From Chloroflexota bacterium (GTDB taxonomy: Bacteria > Chloroflexota > Dehalococcoidia > Lucifugimonadales > Lucifugimonadaceae), in NCBI GenBank assembly GCA_027623655.1, contig JAQBVG010000010.1, positions 1 through 41,222 on the forward strand: a stretch of DNA of 41,222 nucleotides. Reading direction: 5' to 3'. A model generated the notes under the pieces. The model had not been told where the DNA came from, searched no databases, and saw only the letters and a list, made by a program, of their open reading frames with translations. Position 1 is the first letter of the stretch, and each line of letters starts with the position of its first letter. Made by a program: the position numbers and the translations under genes. Below, one piece after another: positions 16,200 to 26,020 of the stretch.

Positions 16200-16451
16200 G
16201 GAACCGCTCGCAACGACGCACTGTGCTGCCTCCGTGTAGTGGCCGGGAAGCTTTTTCGAAGACGTTTTACGAAAGATATTTGTCGCTTGGCAGCCGCAGA
16301 ATCGCGGATTCCGATGCCTTAAACGCCAGTCACTCTGGCAACCAAGTATGATTGTCGGGTTCAGTTTGGCCGTTCGTTTGCGCATAACTTCGATGCGCCG
16401 GTTTCGGTCACGTCGACACTCGGGCCCATCGGTACACAGGACTCTTACCTA

Positions 16452-16760
16452 ATGATGAATAGAAATATGCTCAAGCAGGCCCAGCAGATGCAGGCCAGGC
16501 TTGCGGCCGTACAGGACGAGCTTGCGGTAGCGCGCACCGAGGCCACAGCCGGAGGCGGGGTGGTGAAGGTGGCGGTGATCGGCGGTTCAAAAATAGAGTC
16601 GATCGAGATCGATCCGGAAGTTGTGGACCCCGACGACGTTGAGATGCTTCAGGATTTAATTCTCGCTGCAATAAACGAGGCCATGGACACTGCTCAGAAG
16701 TTGGCTGCAGACAAGATGAGCCAGATTACCGGCGGGATGAACATTCCCGGCCGGACGTAG
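16452..16760 (+). CDS. ybaB: YbaB/EbfC nucleoid-associated protein
   Basis: A 102-residue small DNA-binding protein that forms dimers. N-terminal helix MLKQAQQMQARLAAVQDELA, central strands GGGVVKVAVIGGSKIESIEIDPEVV, and C-terminal helix DLILAAINEAMDTAQKLAADKMSQITGG are textbook for the family. It lies 252 bases after dnaX and 19 before recR, the common bacterial order. A small gap region (16200-16451) precedes it and may carry its own promoter, though I cannot point to one. Two ATGs stand in tandem at the start. Confidence 0.93.
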   Translation: MMNRNMLKQAQQMQARLAAVQDELAVARTEATAGGGVVKVAVIGGSKIESIEIDPEVVDPDDVEMLQDLILAAINEAMDTAQKLAADKMSQITGGMNIPGRT

Positions 16761-16779
16761 CCCGAGCCATATACAGTTC

Positions 16780-17418
16780 ATGCCCTCTTCTGAGATTGCC
16801 CCTTCTGCCGCTCCGCCCGTCGCTCGCCTGATCGAGGCGTTCCACAGGCTGCCCGGAATCGGGCCAAAAAGCGCACAGCGCCTGACTTACCATTTGATCC
16901 GCATGCCACTCGAAGAGGCACAGGAATTTGCCGCGGCAATCCTCGGAGTCAAAGAGAAGGTCGTTCTTTGCGATACCTGCGCCAACCTCAGTGAATCTGC
17001 CGAGTGCCTTATTTGTGGCGACCTGCAACGGGACAGGACTCGGATTTGCGTTGTGGAAGAGCCGCTCGACGTTGTCGCAGTGGAGAGGGCGCGGGTTTAT
17101 TCGGGCCTGTACCACGTACTTCACGGTGCGATTTCGCCGGTGAACGGTATTGGCCCAAATGACCTGAAGTTGAGAGAGCTGTTAGAGCGACTGCGAGACG
17201 GGTCGGTCAACGAGGTGATCGTCGCCACGAACCCAAACCTCGAAGGTGAAGCGACCGCCATGTACATCCAACAGCTGATAGGCCCACTGGGCGTGCTGGT
17301 TACGAGGCTTGCCCGTGGATTACCGAGCGGCTCCGATATCGAGTACGCCGACGATTCGACGCTCGCACATGCGCTGGCAAGCAGGTCTGAGATTCCGACT
17401 CACGGGGGCGACAGCTAG
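16780..17418 (+). CDS. recR: Recombination protein RecR
   Basis: A 212-residue RecFOR pathway protein that loads RecA onto gapped DNA together with RecO. It has the helix-hairpin-helix (RLPGIGPKSAQRLTYHLI), a zinc finger with C64, C67, C76 and C79, then the Toprim domain (ICVVEEPLDVVAVE... and VIVATNPNLEGEATAMYI), and the C-terminal TRLARGLPSGSDIEYADDSTLAHAL. All features are intact. Its partner gene recO lies in the same window (21134). Confidence 0.96.
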   Translation: MPSSEIAPSAAPPVARLIEAFHRLPGIGPKSAQRLTYHLIRMPLEEAQEFAAAILGVKEKVVLCDTCANLSESAECLICGDLQRDRTRICVVEEPLDVVAVERARVYSGLYHVLHGAISPVNGIGPNDLKLRELLERLRDGSVNEVIVATNPNLEGEATAMYIQQLIGPLGVLVTRLARGLPSGSDIEYADDSTLAHALASRSEIPTHGGDS

Positions 17419-17486
17419 CGTTCGGTCGTTGGCGCTCTCGGGGGATCGAGATCGCCTGGGGGGCTGGTGCTGACGAACTTCGTGGC

Positions 17487-17558
17487 CCCCGGCGAAGCGA
17501 ATCCACATTCTCACTCACGCTCGTTTTGGTGGCGAGGCTGGATACGCTGGTCGCCGAG
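17487..17558 (+). repeat. 72-bp direct repeat, copy A
   Basis: This segment aligns without gaps to 19269-19340. Both begin CCCCGGCGAAGCGAATC and end CTGGTCGCCGAG, share GCTCGTTTTGG in the middle, and differ at about ten positions. The two copies bracket the TrkH gene. No further copy is seen in the window. Confidence 0.75.
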
Positions 17559-17645
17559 TAGCTTCGTCATCTCAATATCAAGCGGCGACAATCCGGCTTC
17601 GATCTCAACAGGTGCATTCGCAATGAAATCGAGTTCGAACCACGA

Positions 17646-19103
17646 TCAACCGATCCTGACCCGTTCGCTCGGGAAAGCGATTCGAGGTTGACGCTCTCGC
17701 CCGGCCATAAAGAGAGCGATTGTTAGCGGTCCAAATCTTCCAACAAACATCGTGATCGCGATGACGATCTGTGCAGCATCGTTCAGTCGAGCGGTGGCGC
17801 CCGCCGACCAGCCCACAGTGCCAAACGCCGAAACAATTTCGAAGACACCGGATCGAAAATCAAGCTCAGGCTGAACGACGAACAGCGCTAATATCAAAAC
17901 CAAAACTGCGATCACACTGGTCGCCCCGACTACCAGGGCTCTCAGGACGTTCAACCGAGGAATTTCTCGGCCGAATACTGCAACTCTCTCTCGACCGCGC
18001 AGAATGGCGTAGGCAGCCACGCCAATAACCATGACGGTGTTGACTTTTATGCCTGCTGCGGTCGAAGCGGACACACCACCGACGAACATAAGGCCACTGG
18101 TAACAGTGAGATCGGCCGACTCGAGTTTGCTGTAGTCGACGGTGGAAAACCCAGCTGTGCGATTCACCGTGTGGAATACGCTCTGTGTGACTTTGCTTCT
18201 AACGGATTCATTCCCGATCGTTTCTGGATTCGACCATTCCGTCGACAAAAACGACACCAGACCGATTCCGAGCATCAGACCGATGCCGACAAGCACGAGC
18301 TTGGAGTCAAGCGTCAAGCGACGCCAACCACGGGTTACCGACATATTGGCAAGAACTGCGTAGCTGGTTGATCCAACAAGGATCATCACGCCGATGATCA
18401 ACAACGTTGGGATATCACGAGATAAACCGATCAGGCTCGCCCCGCCAATTTGCTCGTCCGGGAGTATGTCGAACCCGGCATTGTTAAACGACGAAATGGA
18501 CGTGAATACACTCTGCCAGAGTCCCTCACCCAGTGTCATTCCAGGCCAAATAGGACCGATGACATACCAGCGAACAAATATCAGGACTGCTCCAACCACC
18601 TGCACGATGATCGCCATGAGGACGATGTTCCGTGCAAGGACAGCTATCGTCCCCAGCCTGTTGTCGTCGAGCCCGGCTCCGATTACCAGGCGACCCTGGA
18701 GGCTTGACCTTCGCCCTGTAAGAAAGAGCAGAAATGCCGCGCCAGTCATGAAACCAAGTCCACCGACGAAGATGAGCAGTGCGATTACGACCTGTCCAGC
18801 TGCGGTCCAGGCTTCCCGTGTATCCACGATGGCCAGGCCCGTGCCCGTCATCGCCGATACCGCTGTGAAAATCGTGCCAATCGGTGAAACAAAATGATGA
18901 GTCGAGTTCATCATCGGCATCGAAAGCAACAGTGCACCTGCGACGGCAACAGCAAAAAAGCTGTACACCAAAACCATAGGCGAAGTTGGGCCACGCACCG
19001 AAACCTCACGGCGTTCCACGTGAGTCTTGATCGGTGAGATCTCGGACTGTCTGGGGCGACGGACTACTTTGTCGCCAGGCCCTGGTGCAAATTGAGATGG
19101 CAA
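17646..19103 (-). CDS. trkH: TrkH/KtrB-type potassium transporter membrane subunit
   Basis: A 485-residue protein with four M1-P-M2 units of the Trk/Ktr/HKT family. The four selectivity-filter loops are visible as AMTGTGLA, SFNNAGFD, NRTAGFST and AFGTVGWS, each with its key Gly. After the last pore the chain ends in FGPLTIALFMAGRERQPRIAFPSERVRIG. A charged N-terminal tail of about 40 residues precedes the first helix. The partner RCK protein (TrkA/KtrA), which gates such channels, is not encoded nearby. The gene stands alone, convergent with recR, and is flanked by the 72-bp repeat. Confidence 0.9.
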   Translation of the reverse strand: MPSQFAPGPGDKVVRRPRQSEISPIKTHVERREVSVRGPTSPMVLVYSFFAVAVAGALLLSMPMMNSTHHFVSPIGTIFTAVSAMTGTGLAIVDTREAWTAAGQVVIALLIFVGGLGFMTGAAFLLFLTGRRSSLQGRLVIGAGLDDNRLGTIAVLARNIVLMAIIVQVVGAVLIFVRWYVIGPIWPGMTLGEGLWQSVFTSISSFNNAGFDILPDEQIGGASLIGLSRDIPTLLIIGVMILVGSTSYAVLANMSVTRGWRRLTLDSKLVLVGIGLMLGIGLVSFLSTEWSNPETIGNESVRSKVTQSVFHTVNRTAGFSTVDYSKLESADLTVTSGLMFVGGVSASTAAGIKVNTVMVIGVAAYAILRGRERVAVFGREIPRLNVLRALVVGATSVIAVLVLILALFVVQPELDFRSGVFEIVSAFGTVGWSAGATARLNDAAQIVIAITMFVGRFGPLTIALFMAGRERQPRIAFPSERVRIG

Positions 19104-19268
19104 ATTTATTCCGAACTCGAATTCGCGGCTGGTGTTGAACCCTTATCCGATTTACCCGGAAATATTACGCCTACAATCCGACGATGGGGATAGTTCGGCG
19201 TTTTGAAGGGACCTCAAAGACATCAAGCTGTTGCATCCCGAATCCGCTACGCCGACCGGATTTACGAT

Positions 19269-19340
19269 CCCCGGCGAAGCGAATCTACTTTCTGACTAGC
19301 GCTCGTTTTGGCAGTGAGGTTGGATAGGCTGGTCGCCGAG
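19269..19340 (+). repeat. 72-bp direct repeat, copy B
   Basis: Partner of 17487-17558, same orientation, about 85% identical by eye, with no gap. It lies upstream of trkH. Confidence 0.75.
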
Positions 19341-19411
19341 TGGGTGGCGGATAGATGCGAAAACGCAGGTGCGCGCGGGTGTCGTTGCTAGCGACGAGTG
19401 CGAGCGATGCG

Positions 19412-19463
19412 GGCGGGCGATCTGGGTGAGTAACCTTGGCGGGTGATCTGGGCGAGCGATCTG
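19412..19463 (+). repeat. 26-base imperfect tandem repeat, about two units
   Basis: GGCGGGYGATCTGGGYGAG occurs at 19412-19430 and again at 19438-19456, so the period is 26 bases. Another GATCTGG follows at once. Confidence 0.55.
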
Positions 19464-19751
19464 GAATTTGTGTTTGTTCGTAATTACGCAGAATCCGATG
19501 CTCGACGGACGGGGTTGAGTTGGCGGTGGTTCAGAAACGCGAAAACGGTTGGTTTACGGCACTGGAAGTAGTGCGGAGGAAATCGGAACGGTCAAAGAAC
19601 CGGACTGTTTTTCGATAGCCAGATGACATCGAATCCAAGTACGATGTCGGGCTCAGGCAGATCGCTAATCATGAAATTTCATCGCCAGTTTCAGGGACGT
19701 TTTCTGACCGCCTGCTTCTCGAAGGTCGCGGGCGTACTTGCCGGGGGCAGC

Positions 19752-20894
19752 GTGAACACGACGCGGAGGCTCGCGGGTCCTTGGGGCACGGGCCGGGCGG
19801 TCGCGGGTTTGGCGATGTTGTTCTCGCTTTCGGCAGTGTTTCTGGCGGCCTGCGGATCGGAACCACTGCCGGCCGCGGGTCGGGCCGACTTTCCACAGCC
19901 CACGTTTGTTTCGGTCAAGGTCACACCGGCTCCGGTGTCGCCGACGGCAACCCCGTGGCCCAACCTGAGAGGTGGCAGCGTTCGCATGCTGCCGGAGGGA
20001 ATCGATCCTGAGTTTTACTCCCGAGCATCGTCGGAAGAGGTGATTGAACTATGGAAAGCCTTCCTGACTGGAGCGTCGATGGAGGCCACTTCGGGCAGGT
20101 TTTACTTCAGAGGTAGAGGACGGTTTGATGGAGTCATCCATCTCTGTCCGGGCGGGATGGGTTATCTCGATGGCGACCCATCGGGTTCGTTGAAGTGGAG
20201 TTTAAGTACGTCAGCCGGTGCCTGGTACGAGGTGGCGCTGACCCACGGCATTCCCACCCGCAACGATTCCGTTACGTTCGTCCTGAGCGTGCACGAGGGT
20301 TTACCCGCACGTTCCGGTGCGACCGAAACGATCGATTTCATCGCCAGTGATCGCTGCCTTCTGTCGGAACCGGGGGTTCAGCCTTCCCTGACGGTCGATG
20401 AGCGGAGGCTGGTTGAAAAGGCCGACCTGGTCGTCAGCGTTGTTGAAGAAATCCCCTGGGTTGACGGGCAGCGAGAATTTCCGGGCGCGTTGACGGTAGA
20501 GGGTTCACATGGACTGGCGCAGGAGACCGGGGTCAACTACTGGAACGCCTATCTTTCCGGCAGCGTGGTCGATGCTGTGGCGTTCGAATTTGGCACTTTC
20601 GTGTTGACCGAGGCGTTTTCTGGGTCGCTTCACCTGTGCGACGAGCGAGTTGCGATTCTCGACGGTACGCCCTCAGGGTTCGGTCAGTGGGCGGTGCAAT
20701 CGACGGGGTCGAATCCGTACGATGCGAAGATAGTTTTCACTTTGCCGGGCGATCGGAGATTCCGGACGCTGGTGCTGGGAGTCGACGGTGAAGTTCCGAT
20801 CAGGATGGGCAGAGACTCCGGTACCGGGCTGATCGCGGCTACTCCGCTTGATGTGCGGGAGTCGAGCGAGTGTGGTCCTGGCTCTGGTTCTTAA
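19752..20894 (+). CDS. Lipoprotein with two copies of an unrecognised domain
   Basis: The frame is open from 19623, but a lipoprotein signal fits a start at the GTG at 19752 (GGGGG ribosome site upstream): TTRR, a hydrophobic core, then LSAVFLAAC with the Cys as residue 34. A Pro/Thr linker (APVSPTATPWP) follows. The mature part has two similar halves of about 100 residues. LWKAFLTGASMEA...GVIHLC...GYLDGDPSG in the first matches YWNAYLSGSVVDA...GSLHLC...AILDGTPSG in the second, each ending in FVLSVHEGLPARSG or LVLGVDGEVPIRMG. I do not recognise the domain. It probably acts on the outer face of the membrane. Strand-rich; no enzyme motif seen. Confidence 0.75.
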   Translation: MNTTRRLAGPWGTGRAVAGLAMLFSLSAVFLAACGSEPLPAAGRADFPQPTFVSVKVTPAPVSPTATPWPNLRGGSVRMLPEGIDPEFYSRASSEEVIELWKAFLTGASMEATSGRFYFRGRGRFDGVIHLCPGGMGYLDGDPSGSLKWSLSTSAGAWYEVALTHGIPTRNDSVTFVLSVHEGLPARSGATETIDFIASDRCLLSEPGVQPSLTVDERRLVEKADLVVSVVEEIPWVDGQREFPGALTVEGSHGLAQETGVNYWNAYLSGSVVDAVAFEFGTFVLTEAFSGSLHLCDERVAILDGTPSGFGQWAVQSTGSNPYDAKIVFTLPGDRRFRTLVLGVDGEVPIRMGRDSGTGLIAATPLDVRESSECGPGSGS

Positions 20895-20960
20895 CTCCGG
20901 CTCTCAGCTCTGGCCCCTAACTTTGACCCGTAACTCTGGCCCGTAAAGCGTGATCGGCAG
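20895..20960 (+). repeat. Short imperfect tandem repeat after the lipoprotein gene
   Basis: Units resembling GTAACTCTGGCCC (about 13-14 bases) recur two to four times between 20893 and 20945 with substitutions. The rest of the 227-base gap to recO shows nothing further except one copy of a degenerate palindrome at 21047-21069. Confidence 0.35.
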
Positions 20961-21133
20961 GGATTTGTGCTGGTTTCACAGTGGAGAGTTTGGGGACGGG
21001 GTTTGTTGGTCCCACCGGCGGTTGGTTGAGCTGTGCTGAACGGGGGCCTCTCCGCTACGGTCGGGAACGGGGGTTGGGGTTATCAGGGTGACGGAACGGA
21101 CGACTGAGTTCTCTTTATCTGTTGTGGGCGGCT

Positions 21134-21964
21134 ATGATTGGGTGCACTTTGACTTCGAAGCGGCCAATTATCTACACGACGGATGCCGTAGTGGTGCGCG
21201 CCAGCGACCTGGGCGAAGCTGACCGAATAATCACGCTGGTAACCCCTGTTCATGGGTTGATCCGTGGTGTTGCAAAGGCGGCCAGGAAGCCGGGATCCAA
21301 GCTCGGCGGTCATCTCGATTTGTTGCGCCACGTGAACGTTTCCGTTCGAGAGACCCGTTCCTTGCATGGTCTCAGCCAGGTGTCGACCGTGAACGGGTTC
21401 AGGGGCCTGCGTGAAGACCTCGACCGATTTTCGCGTGCATCGTATGTTTCCGAAATGGCCGAGCGGTTTTCAGTGGAAAACGGAGCGAACCAGCCGCTGT
21501 TCCGGATGCTGATACAGGTCCTTGGGTCGCTTGAATCGACGCAGAATCCCGATATGGTCGTTCACTATTTCGGGATGCGACTGCTGCAGTTGAACGGCTT
21601 CGCACCGGAGTTGACGCGCTGCGTCGAGACGGGTGCTGAACTTGAGCCGGCGAATCACCTCTACTCGGCAGAGCGAGGTGGGCTGGTCAGCAACGATGCG
21701 CGCTCGGTTGGCGAATCGGCACTGCTCCCAGCCGGTTTGAACACGATCAAGGTGCTTCGATTTCTCTCACGGACCGACGTCGAACGTGCCGATCGAATGC
21801 AGGTGGGCGAGGAAGAAAATCGTCAGATTTCCCGCATATTGCGTGCGCAGATTCACCATATACTTGATCGCGGGTTGCGGTCGGAGGCGTTCATGGACGA
21901 AGTTCGAACCCGACCGGCCCGCAACGGCGGCACGGGTAAATCGGAAATAGCGTCGACGCAGTGA
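21134..21964 (+). CDS. recO: DNA repair protein RecO
   Basis: RecO anneals DNA and, with RecR, loads RecA at gaps. The N-terminal OB fold is clear ([51 protein letters not shown]), as is the helical domain ([31 protein letters not shown]... [20 protein letters not shown]). Most Gram-positive-type RecO proteins carry a CxxC...CxxC zinc site after this point; here only the first Cys (LTRC) remains. Start codons are ambiguous: TTG 21122, ATG 21134 or TTG 21149. A C-terminal stretch rich in Arg, Gly and Ser follows the final helix. Confidence 0.9.
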   Translation: MIGCTLTSKRPIIYTTDAVVVRASDLGEADRIITLVTPVHGLIRGVAKAARKPGSKLGGHLDLLRHVNVSVRETRSLHGLSQVSTVNGFRGLREDLDRFSRASYVSEMAERFSVENGANQPLFRMLIQVLGSLESTQNPDMVVHYFGMRLLQLNGFAPELTRCVETGAELEPANHLYSAERGGLVSNDARSVGESALLPAGLNTIKVLRFLSRTDVERADRMQVGEEENRQISRILRAQIHHILDRGLRSEAFMDEVRTRPARNGGTGKSEIASTQ

Positions 21965-22133
21965 CGGGCTTCGGATTATGTGACACGTATCTGGTTTAGT
22001 TGCGCCAGATTGGTACACTCGTCTGTACTTATTCCAAACGTGCGTTGAACAGGCTTTCAGCGCAACAGCAGTTCTCACTCGGTCTCGCGGCCCCGCCATG
22101 CGGACACCGCAAATGAACCGGACAATCTGAAAT

Positions 22134-25100
22134 ATGCCCGACTCGGAAATCGTCATTCGCGGTGCCCGCGAACATAATCTCAAGAACTTCAACATCAGTA
22201 TTCCGCGCGACAGGCTGACGGTCATCACCGGCGTTTCTGGTTCCGGTAAGAGCAGTCTTGCCTTCGACACGATATTTGCCGAGGGCCAGCGACGGTACGT
22301 GGAATCGCTGTCGGCTTACGCCAGGCAGTTCCTGGGTCGGATGGAAAAGCCGGATGTCGATCACATCGAGGGGTTGAGTCCCTCTATTTCGATCGATCAA
22401 AAAGGCGTTTCCAGAAATCCACGGTCGACTGTTGGAACGGTCACCGAGATTTACGACTATCTACGTTTGTTGTTCTCGCGGGCGGGACGTCCGCACTGTC
22501 ACAACTGTGGCAGGCCGGTATCCAGGCAAACAGTCCAGCAGATCGTCGACTCGATACTGGCAATGGGCGAGGGAACACGGCTGCAAATACTGGCACCGAT
22601 GGTCACCCACATGCGAGGTGAGCACGAACAGATCTTCGAAACGGCCCGACGGGATGGATTTGTGCGGGTGCGGGTCGATGGCGAAACCCGTGACCTGTCC
22701 GAAGCGATAAAACTTGCGAAGACGAAGTGGCACGACATCGAGGTCGTTGTCGATCGAGTAATCATTCGTGAAGACACAGAACGTGGACGACTGACGGAAT
22801 CGGTCGAGGCAGCTTTGCGGTTGACCGGTGGCAATCTGATCGCATCGAAGCTCGGCGTGGGCGCGAAGGGCAAGGACGAAGATGTTGTCTACTCGGAGCA
22901 TTTCGCCTGTGTCCACTGCGACATCTCGATAGCCGAACTGGAACCCCGTAATTTCTCGTTCAACACACCGTTTGGTGCGTGTCCGACGTGTACTGGTCTC
23001 GGCTTCAAGCTCGAAGTTGACCCCGCGCTTGTAATTCAGGACACCTCGCTCAGTCTCAACGAAGGTGCGATAACACCGTGGGCGCGTGCGGGTTCTAACT
23101 CGCCGTGGTACCACTCGACTCTCGAATCGCTGGCAGGCCATTTCGGGTTCTCGATGGACACACCGGTACGGGAGTTGGACCAGGAGCATTTGCGGGTCGT
23201 TCTCTACGGGACGGCTGGCAAAAAGCTCGAGGTCTCTCATCAGACACAGAAGGGTCGCGTCTACAGCTGGAAAACCGCGTTCGATGGCGTTATCCCGAAT
23301 ATGGAGCGCCGACATGTCGACACTGAGTCGGACAGCGTTCGAGAAGATATTTCGCGTTACATGACCCAGCGGCCCTGCGCGACCTGCGGCGGTGCGCGAC
23401 TGAAACCCGAGGTCCTCGCAGTAACCGTCCTCGGCATGAACGTGATGGAGGTGACTGGCCAGTCAGTCGAGAACGCTTTGAGGTGGGTTGAGGCCTGCCG
23501 GACCGGTGTCTGGCCCGTGGCAACAGGTGACAATCCGAAGCACACCGGAAAGGCAGTTGACCCGCTCAGTAGTCGCGAGCAGACAATCGCCACCCAGATC
23601 CTGAAAGAAGTAGAGGCGCGCCTCGGCTTTCTGTCGAGGGTGGGACTCGACTACCTGACGCTGAACCGTGCTGCAGCAACACTTTCGGGTGGTGAAGGCC
23701 AGCGAATAAGGCTGGCAACGCAAATTGGCTCGGGTCTGATGGGCGTACTGTACGTATGTGATGAGCCGTCGGTCGGACTGCATCCTGCTGACAACGATCG
23801 TTTGATAGGCACGCTTCAGAAACTTCGAGATGTTGGAAATACCGTGATCATCGTTGAACACGATGAAGCGGTGATGCGGGCTGCCGACCACATTGTCGAT
23901 CTAGGACCGGGTGCGGGGCAGCACGGCGGGCACATCGTCGCCCAAGGTCCGATCGGGACGATTCTGGAATCGGCCGAATCGCTGACAGGTGCCTACCTGA
24001 GCGGCAGGTTGTCGATCCCCGTCCCTGAAAAACGCCGGACGGGTACCGGCAAAGAAATCGTTGTCCACGGTGCCAGGGCGAACAATTTGAAGGACGTTAC
24101 GCTGGCGTTTCCGCTGGGAACACTGATTTGCGTGACGGGTGTTTCGGGTTCGGGTAAAAGCACGCTTGTTAACGAGATCCTTTCAAAGAAGCTCTCACAG
24201 CATTTTTATCGTTCAAAGGACCGTCCCGGCGATCACGACGAGGTGACCGGTCTCGAGCATGTTGACAAGGTGATCGATATCGATCAGTCGGCGATCGGGC
24301 GTACGCCGCGATCAAACCCGGCGACCTATACGGGTGTATTCACCAACATCCGCGACATTTTTGCCACGATGCCAGAGGCCAGGGCGCGCGGCTACAAGCC
24401 GGGTCGGTTTTCGTTCAACGTGAAGGGCGGACGTTGCGAAGCTTGCAGTGGAGCCGGTTACGTTCAGATCGAGATGCAGTTCCTGCCAGATGTAACGGTG
24501 CCGTGCGAGGTGTGTCTCGGTGCCCGATACAACCGGGAAGCGCTCGAGATCAAGTTCAAGGGCAAGTCGATTGCCGAGGTGCTTGATTTGACGGTCTCGG
24601 AGGCTGCTGAGTTGTTCGAGAACATTCCGGCAATCGCAAGCCGAATGACTACGCTAACTGACGTTGGCCTTGGCTACATACACCTTGGTCAACCGGCCAC
24701 GACATTATCTGGCGGTGAAGCGCAACGGATCAAGCTGGCATCTGAGCTGTCGAAACGCTCGACGGGGCAGACCGTCTACATTCTCGACGAGCCGACCACC
24801 GGACTTTCGTTCGACGATGCCGCGAAGCTGATGCTGGTGCTTCATCGATTGGTCGACCTCGGCAACACGGTGATATTGATCGAGCATCATCTTGATCTGA
24901 TCAAAAACGCAGATTGGTTGATCGATCTTGGGCCGCACGCCGGCGAGCGTGGCGGAAGGCTTGTAGCCGAGGGAACACCGGAGTTCGTTGCATCTGTGAA
25001 GAGTTCATCGACCGGTCGGTATCTGGCTTCGATGGATGGCATCTCTGCCGACGCCAAAAAGCCCGGTTCTGTGAAGCAGCGCACGTTCAAGTCGGCAACG

Positions 25101-25229
25101 AACGGAAAACATGCCGAGGATGTTGCGTTACCAACCAGGCCATCCAGTTCCCCCAACGGCGCCACCAGTTCGCGTAGAAACTCGAACAGGTACCGGCGCC
25201 GGAGACGTGGTGCCGCGGCGACCGGATGA
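22134..25229 (+). CDS. uvrA: Excinuclease ABC subunit A
   Basis: A 1031-residue UvrA, the damage-recognition ATPase of nucleotide excision repair. The first ATPase has Walker [10 protein letters not shown] (about 33-41) and signature [14 protein letters not shown] (the usual A is G here). The second has Walker A near residue 668 and [15 protein letters not shown] with ILDEPTTGL. Both zinc modules are present (CVHC...CPTC and CEAC...CEVC), and there is a third CHNC pair in the insertion after LFSRAGRP. The last 50 or so residues form a Ser/Arg-rich tail ([19 protein letters not shown]) not found in the core family. Follows recO by 169 bases. Confidence 0.97.
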   Translation: MPDSEIVIRGAREHNLKNFNISIPRDRLTVITGVSGSGKSSLAFDTIFAEGQRRYVESLSAYARQFLGRMEKPDVDHIEGLSPSISIDQKGVSRNPRSTVGTVTEIYDYLRLLFSRAGRPHCHNCGRPVSRQTVQQIVDSILAMGEGTRLQILAPMVTHMRGEHEQIFETARRDGFVRVRVDGETRDLSEAIKLAKTKWHDIEVVVDRVIIREDTERGRLTESVEAALRLTGGNLIASKLGVGAKGKDEDVVYSEHFACVHCDISIAELEPRNFSFNTPFGACPTCTGLGFKLEVDPALVIQDTSLSLNEGAITPWARAGSNSPWYHSTLESLAGHFGFSMDTPVRELDQEHLRVVLYGTAGKKLEVSHQTQKGRVYSWKTAFDGVIPNMERRHVDTESDSVREDISRYMTQRPCATCGGARLKPEVLAVTVLGMNVMEVTGQSVENALRWVEACRTGVWPVATGDNPKHTGKAVDPLSSREQTIATQILKEVEARLGFLSRVGLDYLTLNRAAATLSGGEGQRIRLATQIGSGLMGVLYVCDEPSVGLHPADNDRLIGTLQKLRDVGNTVIIVEHDEAVMRAADHIVDLGPGAGQHGGHIVAQGPIGTILESAESLTGAYLSGRLSIPVPEKRRTGTGKEIVVHGARANNLKDVTLAFPLGTLICVTGVSGSGKSTLVNEILSKKLSQHFYRSKDRPGDHDEVTGLEHVDKVIDIDQSAIGRTPRSNPATYTGVFTNIRDIFATMPEARARGYKPGRFSFNVKGGRCEACSGAGYVQIEMQFLPDVTVPCEVCLGARYNREALEIKFKGKSIAEVLDLTVSEAAELFENIPAIASRMTTLTDVGLGYIHLGQPATTLSGGEAQRIKLASELSKRSTGQTVYILDEPTTGLSFDDAAKLMLVLHRLVDLGNTVILIEHHLDLIKNADWLIDLGPHAGERGGRLVAEGTPEFVASVKSSSTGRYLASMDGISADAKKPGSVKQRTFKSATNGKHAEDVALPTRPSSSPNGATSSRRNSNRYRRRRRGAAATG

Positions 25230-25463
25230 GCCTCGCTAAAGCTGGGAAGTGCGAGCGGTGAGCCTTGTGGCTACACGGCGTGACCCGCGTGGCTCATTGA
25301 TATGGGTGACGGTAACCAGACCGGTTGTGTAGCTAGCCTTGTGCCGACCATGTCATTTCCAGCCTAAAGTGATGTGCATCAGTCAAATATGCGCTGACAG
25401 AGACCGACGGTTCACAGAGTTAGTTCGAGCCGGTAGGTCCCTGGGGCAGCGGAGGGCAAAACT

Positions 25464-25706
25464 ATGACACGCATCAGCATCAGGAACACTTCAGGTGGTA
25501 GCACAATCATCCCAGCGCGGGGTGGTCTTGGACTCGTGTTAGGTTCGGGCGAAGAGGGCACAGTCTGCCCGGAGGGACTTCGTGCGCAGGGCGCATTCTT
25601 CGACATGGTCTCCCGCGGTCAGATCACCGAGCAGGCCCGTGACCAGAACCACGTTCGATTCGCCAACATCCTGCACCCAACAGGCGATTACGACCAGGCT
25701 GCATAG
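25464..25706 (+). CDS. 80-residue orphan protein with its own terminator
   Basis: I do not recognise this protein. It starts MTRISIRNTSGGSTIIPARGGLGLVLGSGEEGTVC and ends HPTGDYDQAA: Gly-rich, no membrane segment, one Cys, mixed strands. A good ribosome site (GGAGGG, eight bases before the ATG) and a strong intrinsic terminator 34 bases after the stop mark it as an independently expressed gene, possibly at a high level. The Gly-rich strand character fits a small beta-rich binding or structural protein, but no function can be named. Confidence 0.7.
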   Translation: MTRISIRNTSGGSTIIPARGGLGLVLGSGEEGTVCPEGLRAQGAFFDMVSRGQITEQARDQNHVRFANILHPTGDYDQAA

Positions 25707-25740
25707 TAAATTCGTAGCTCGGTACTCAGGTTAGTTTGAA

Positions 25741-25770
25741 AGAACCCGCTGTGATGCGGGTTCTTTTTAT
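25741..25770 (+). terminator. Rho-independent terminator of the 80-residue gene
   Basis: Nine perfect pairs, AGAACCCGC (25741-25749) with GCGGGTTCT (25756-25764), close a six-base loop and run into TTTTATT. This is the clearest intrinsic terminator of the window. Confidence 0.92.
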
Positions 25771-26020
25771 TGCGCTGTTCAGCTCGAGAGGGCTCGACGG
25801 CGAGTTTTGTGGATACGCCCTTTTCGATCTCATCAAGTTCCGGCAATCGAGCGTGGATCAATCCGTTCCTCGCAGTGAAATACGTTGGATTGATCCTACT
25901 GGCCAACGTGGGACTGGTAGTTTCACGGATGCGCTGTGCGGACGGCCACTCAGAATGAGAAGTGAACGTCGAATTTCCATGTATGTGTGCATCGGCGACG
26001 TCAGTGGAGGCAGCGGTCAG
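25771..26020 (+). other. Leader region of the pseudo-receiver operon
   Basis: An open frame crosses this stretch in phase with the next gene, starting inside the terminator stem, so it is not credible as coding. The region should carry the operon promoter; I cannot assign -35 and -10 boxes with confidence. Confidence 0.4.

Larger units (their letters stand above)
19104..19622. other. 519-base intergenic region with repeats
   Basis: The region between the divergent trkH and lipoprotein genes holds copy B of the 72-bp repeat (19269-19340) and a 26-base tandem repeat (19412-19463). I see no ORF of coding character, no tRNA and no convincing riboswitch. Promoters for both flanking genes should lie here. 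Confidence 0.5.

Noticed and set aside
17487-19340. Insertion sequence or composite transposon around trkH
   Set aside because: No transposase, no terminal inverted repeats, and the repeats are only 72 bases and partly diverged.
22461-23315. Minus-strand 284-codon frame inside uvrA
   Set aside because: Antisense to a near-universal, intact gene; composition typical of a shadow frame.
25736-26020. Upstream extension of the pseudo-receiver gene
   Set aside because: It would start inside the terminator stem, and a good ribosome site precedes the ATG at 26021.
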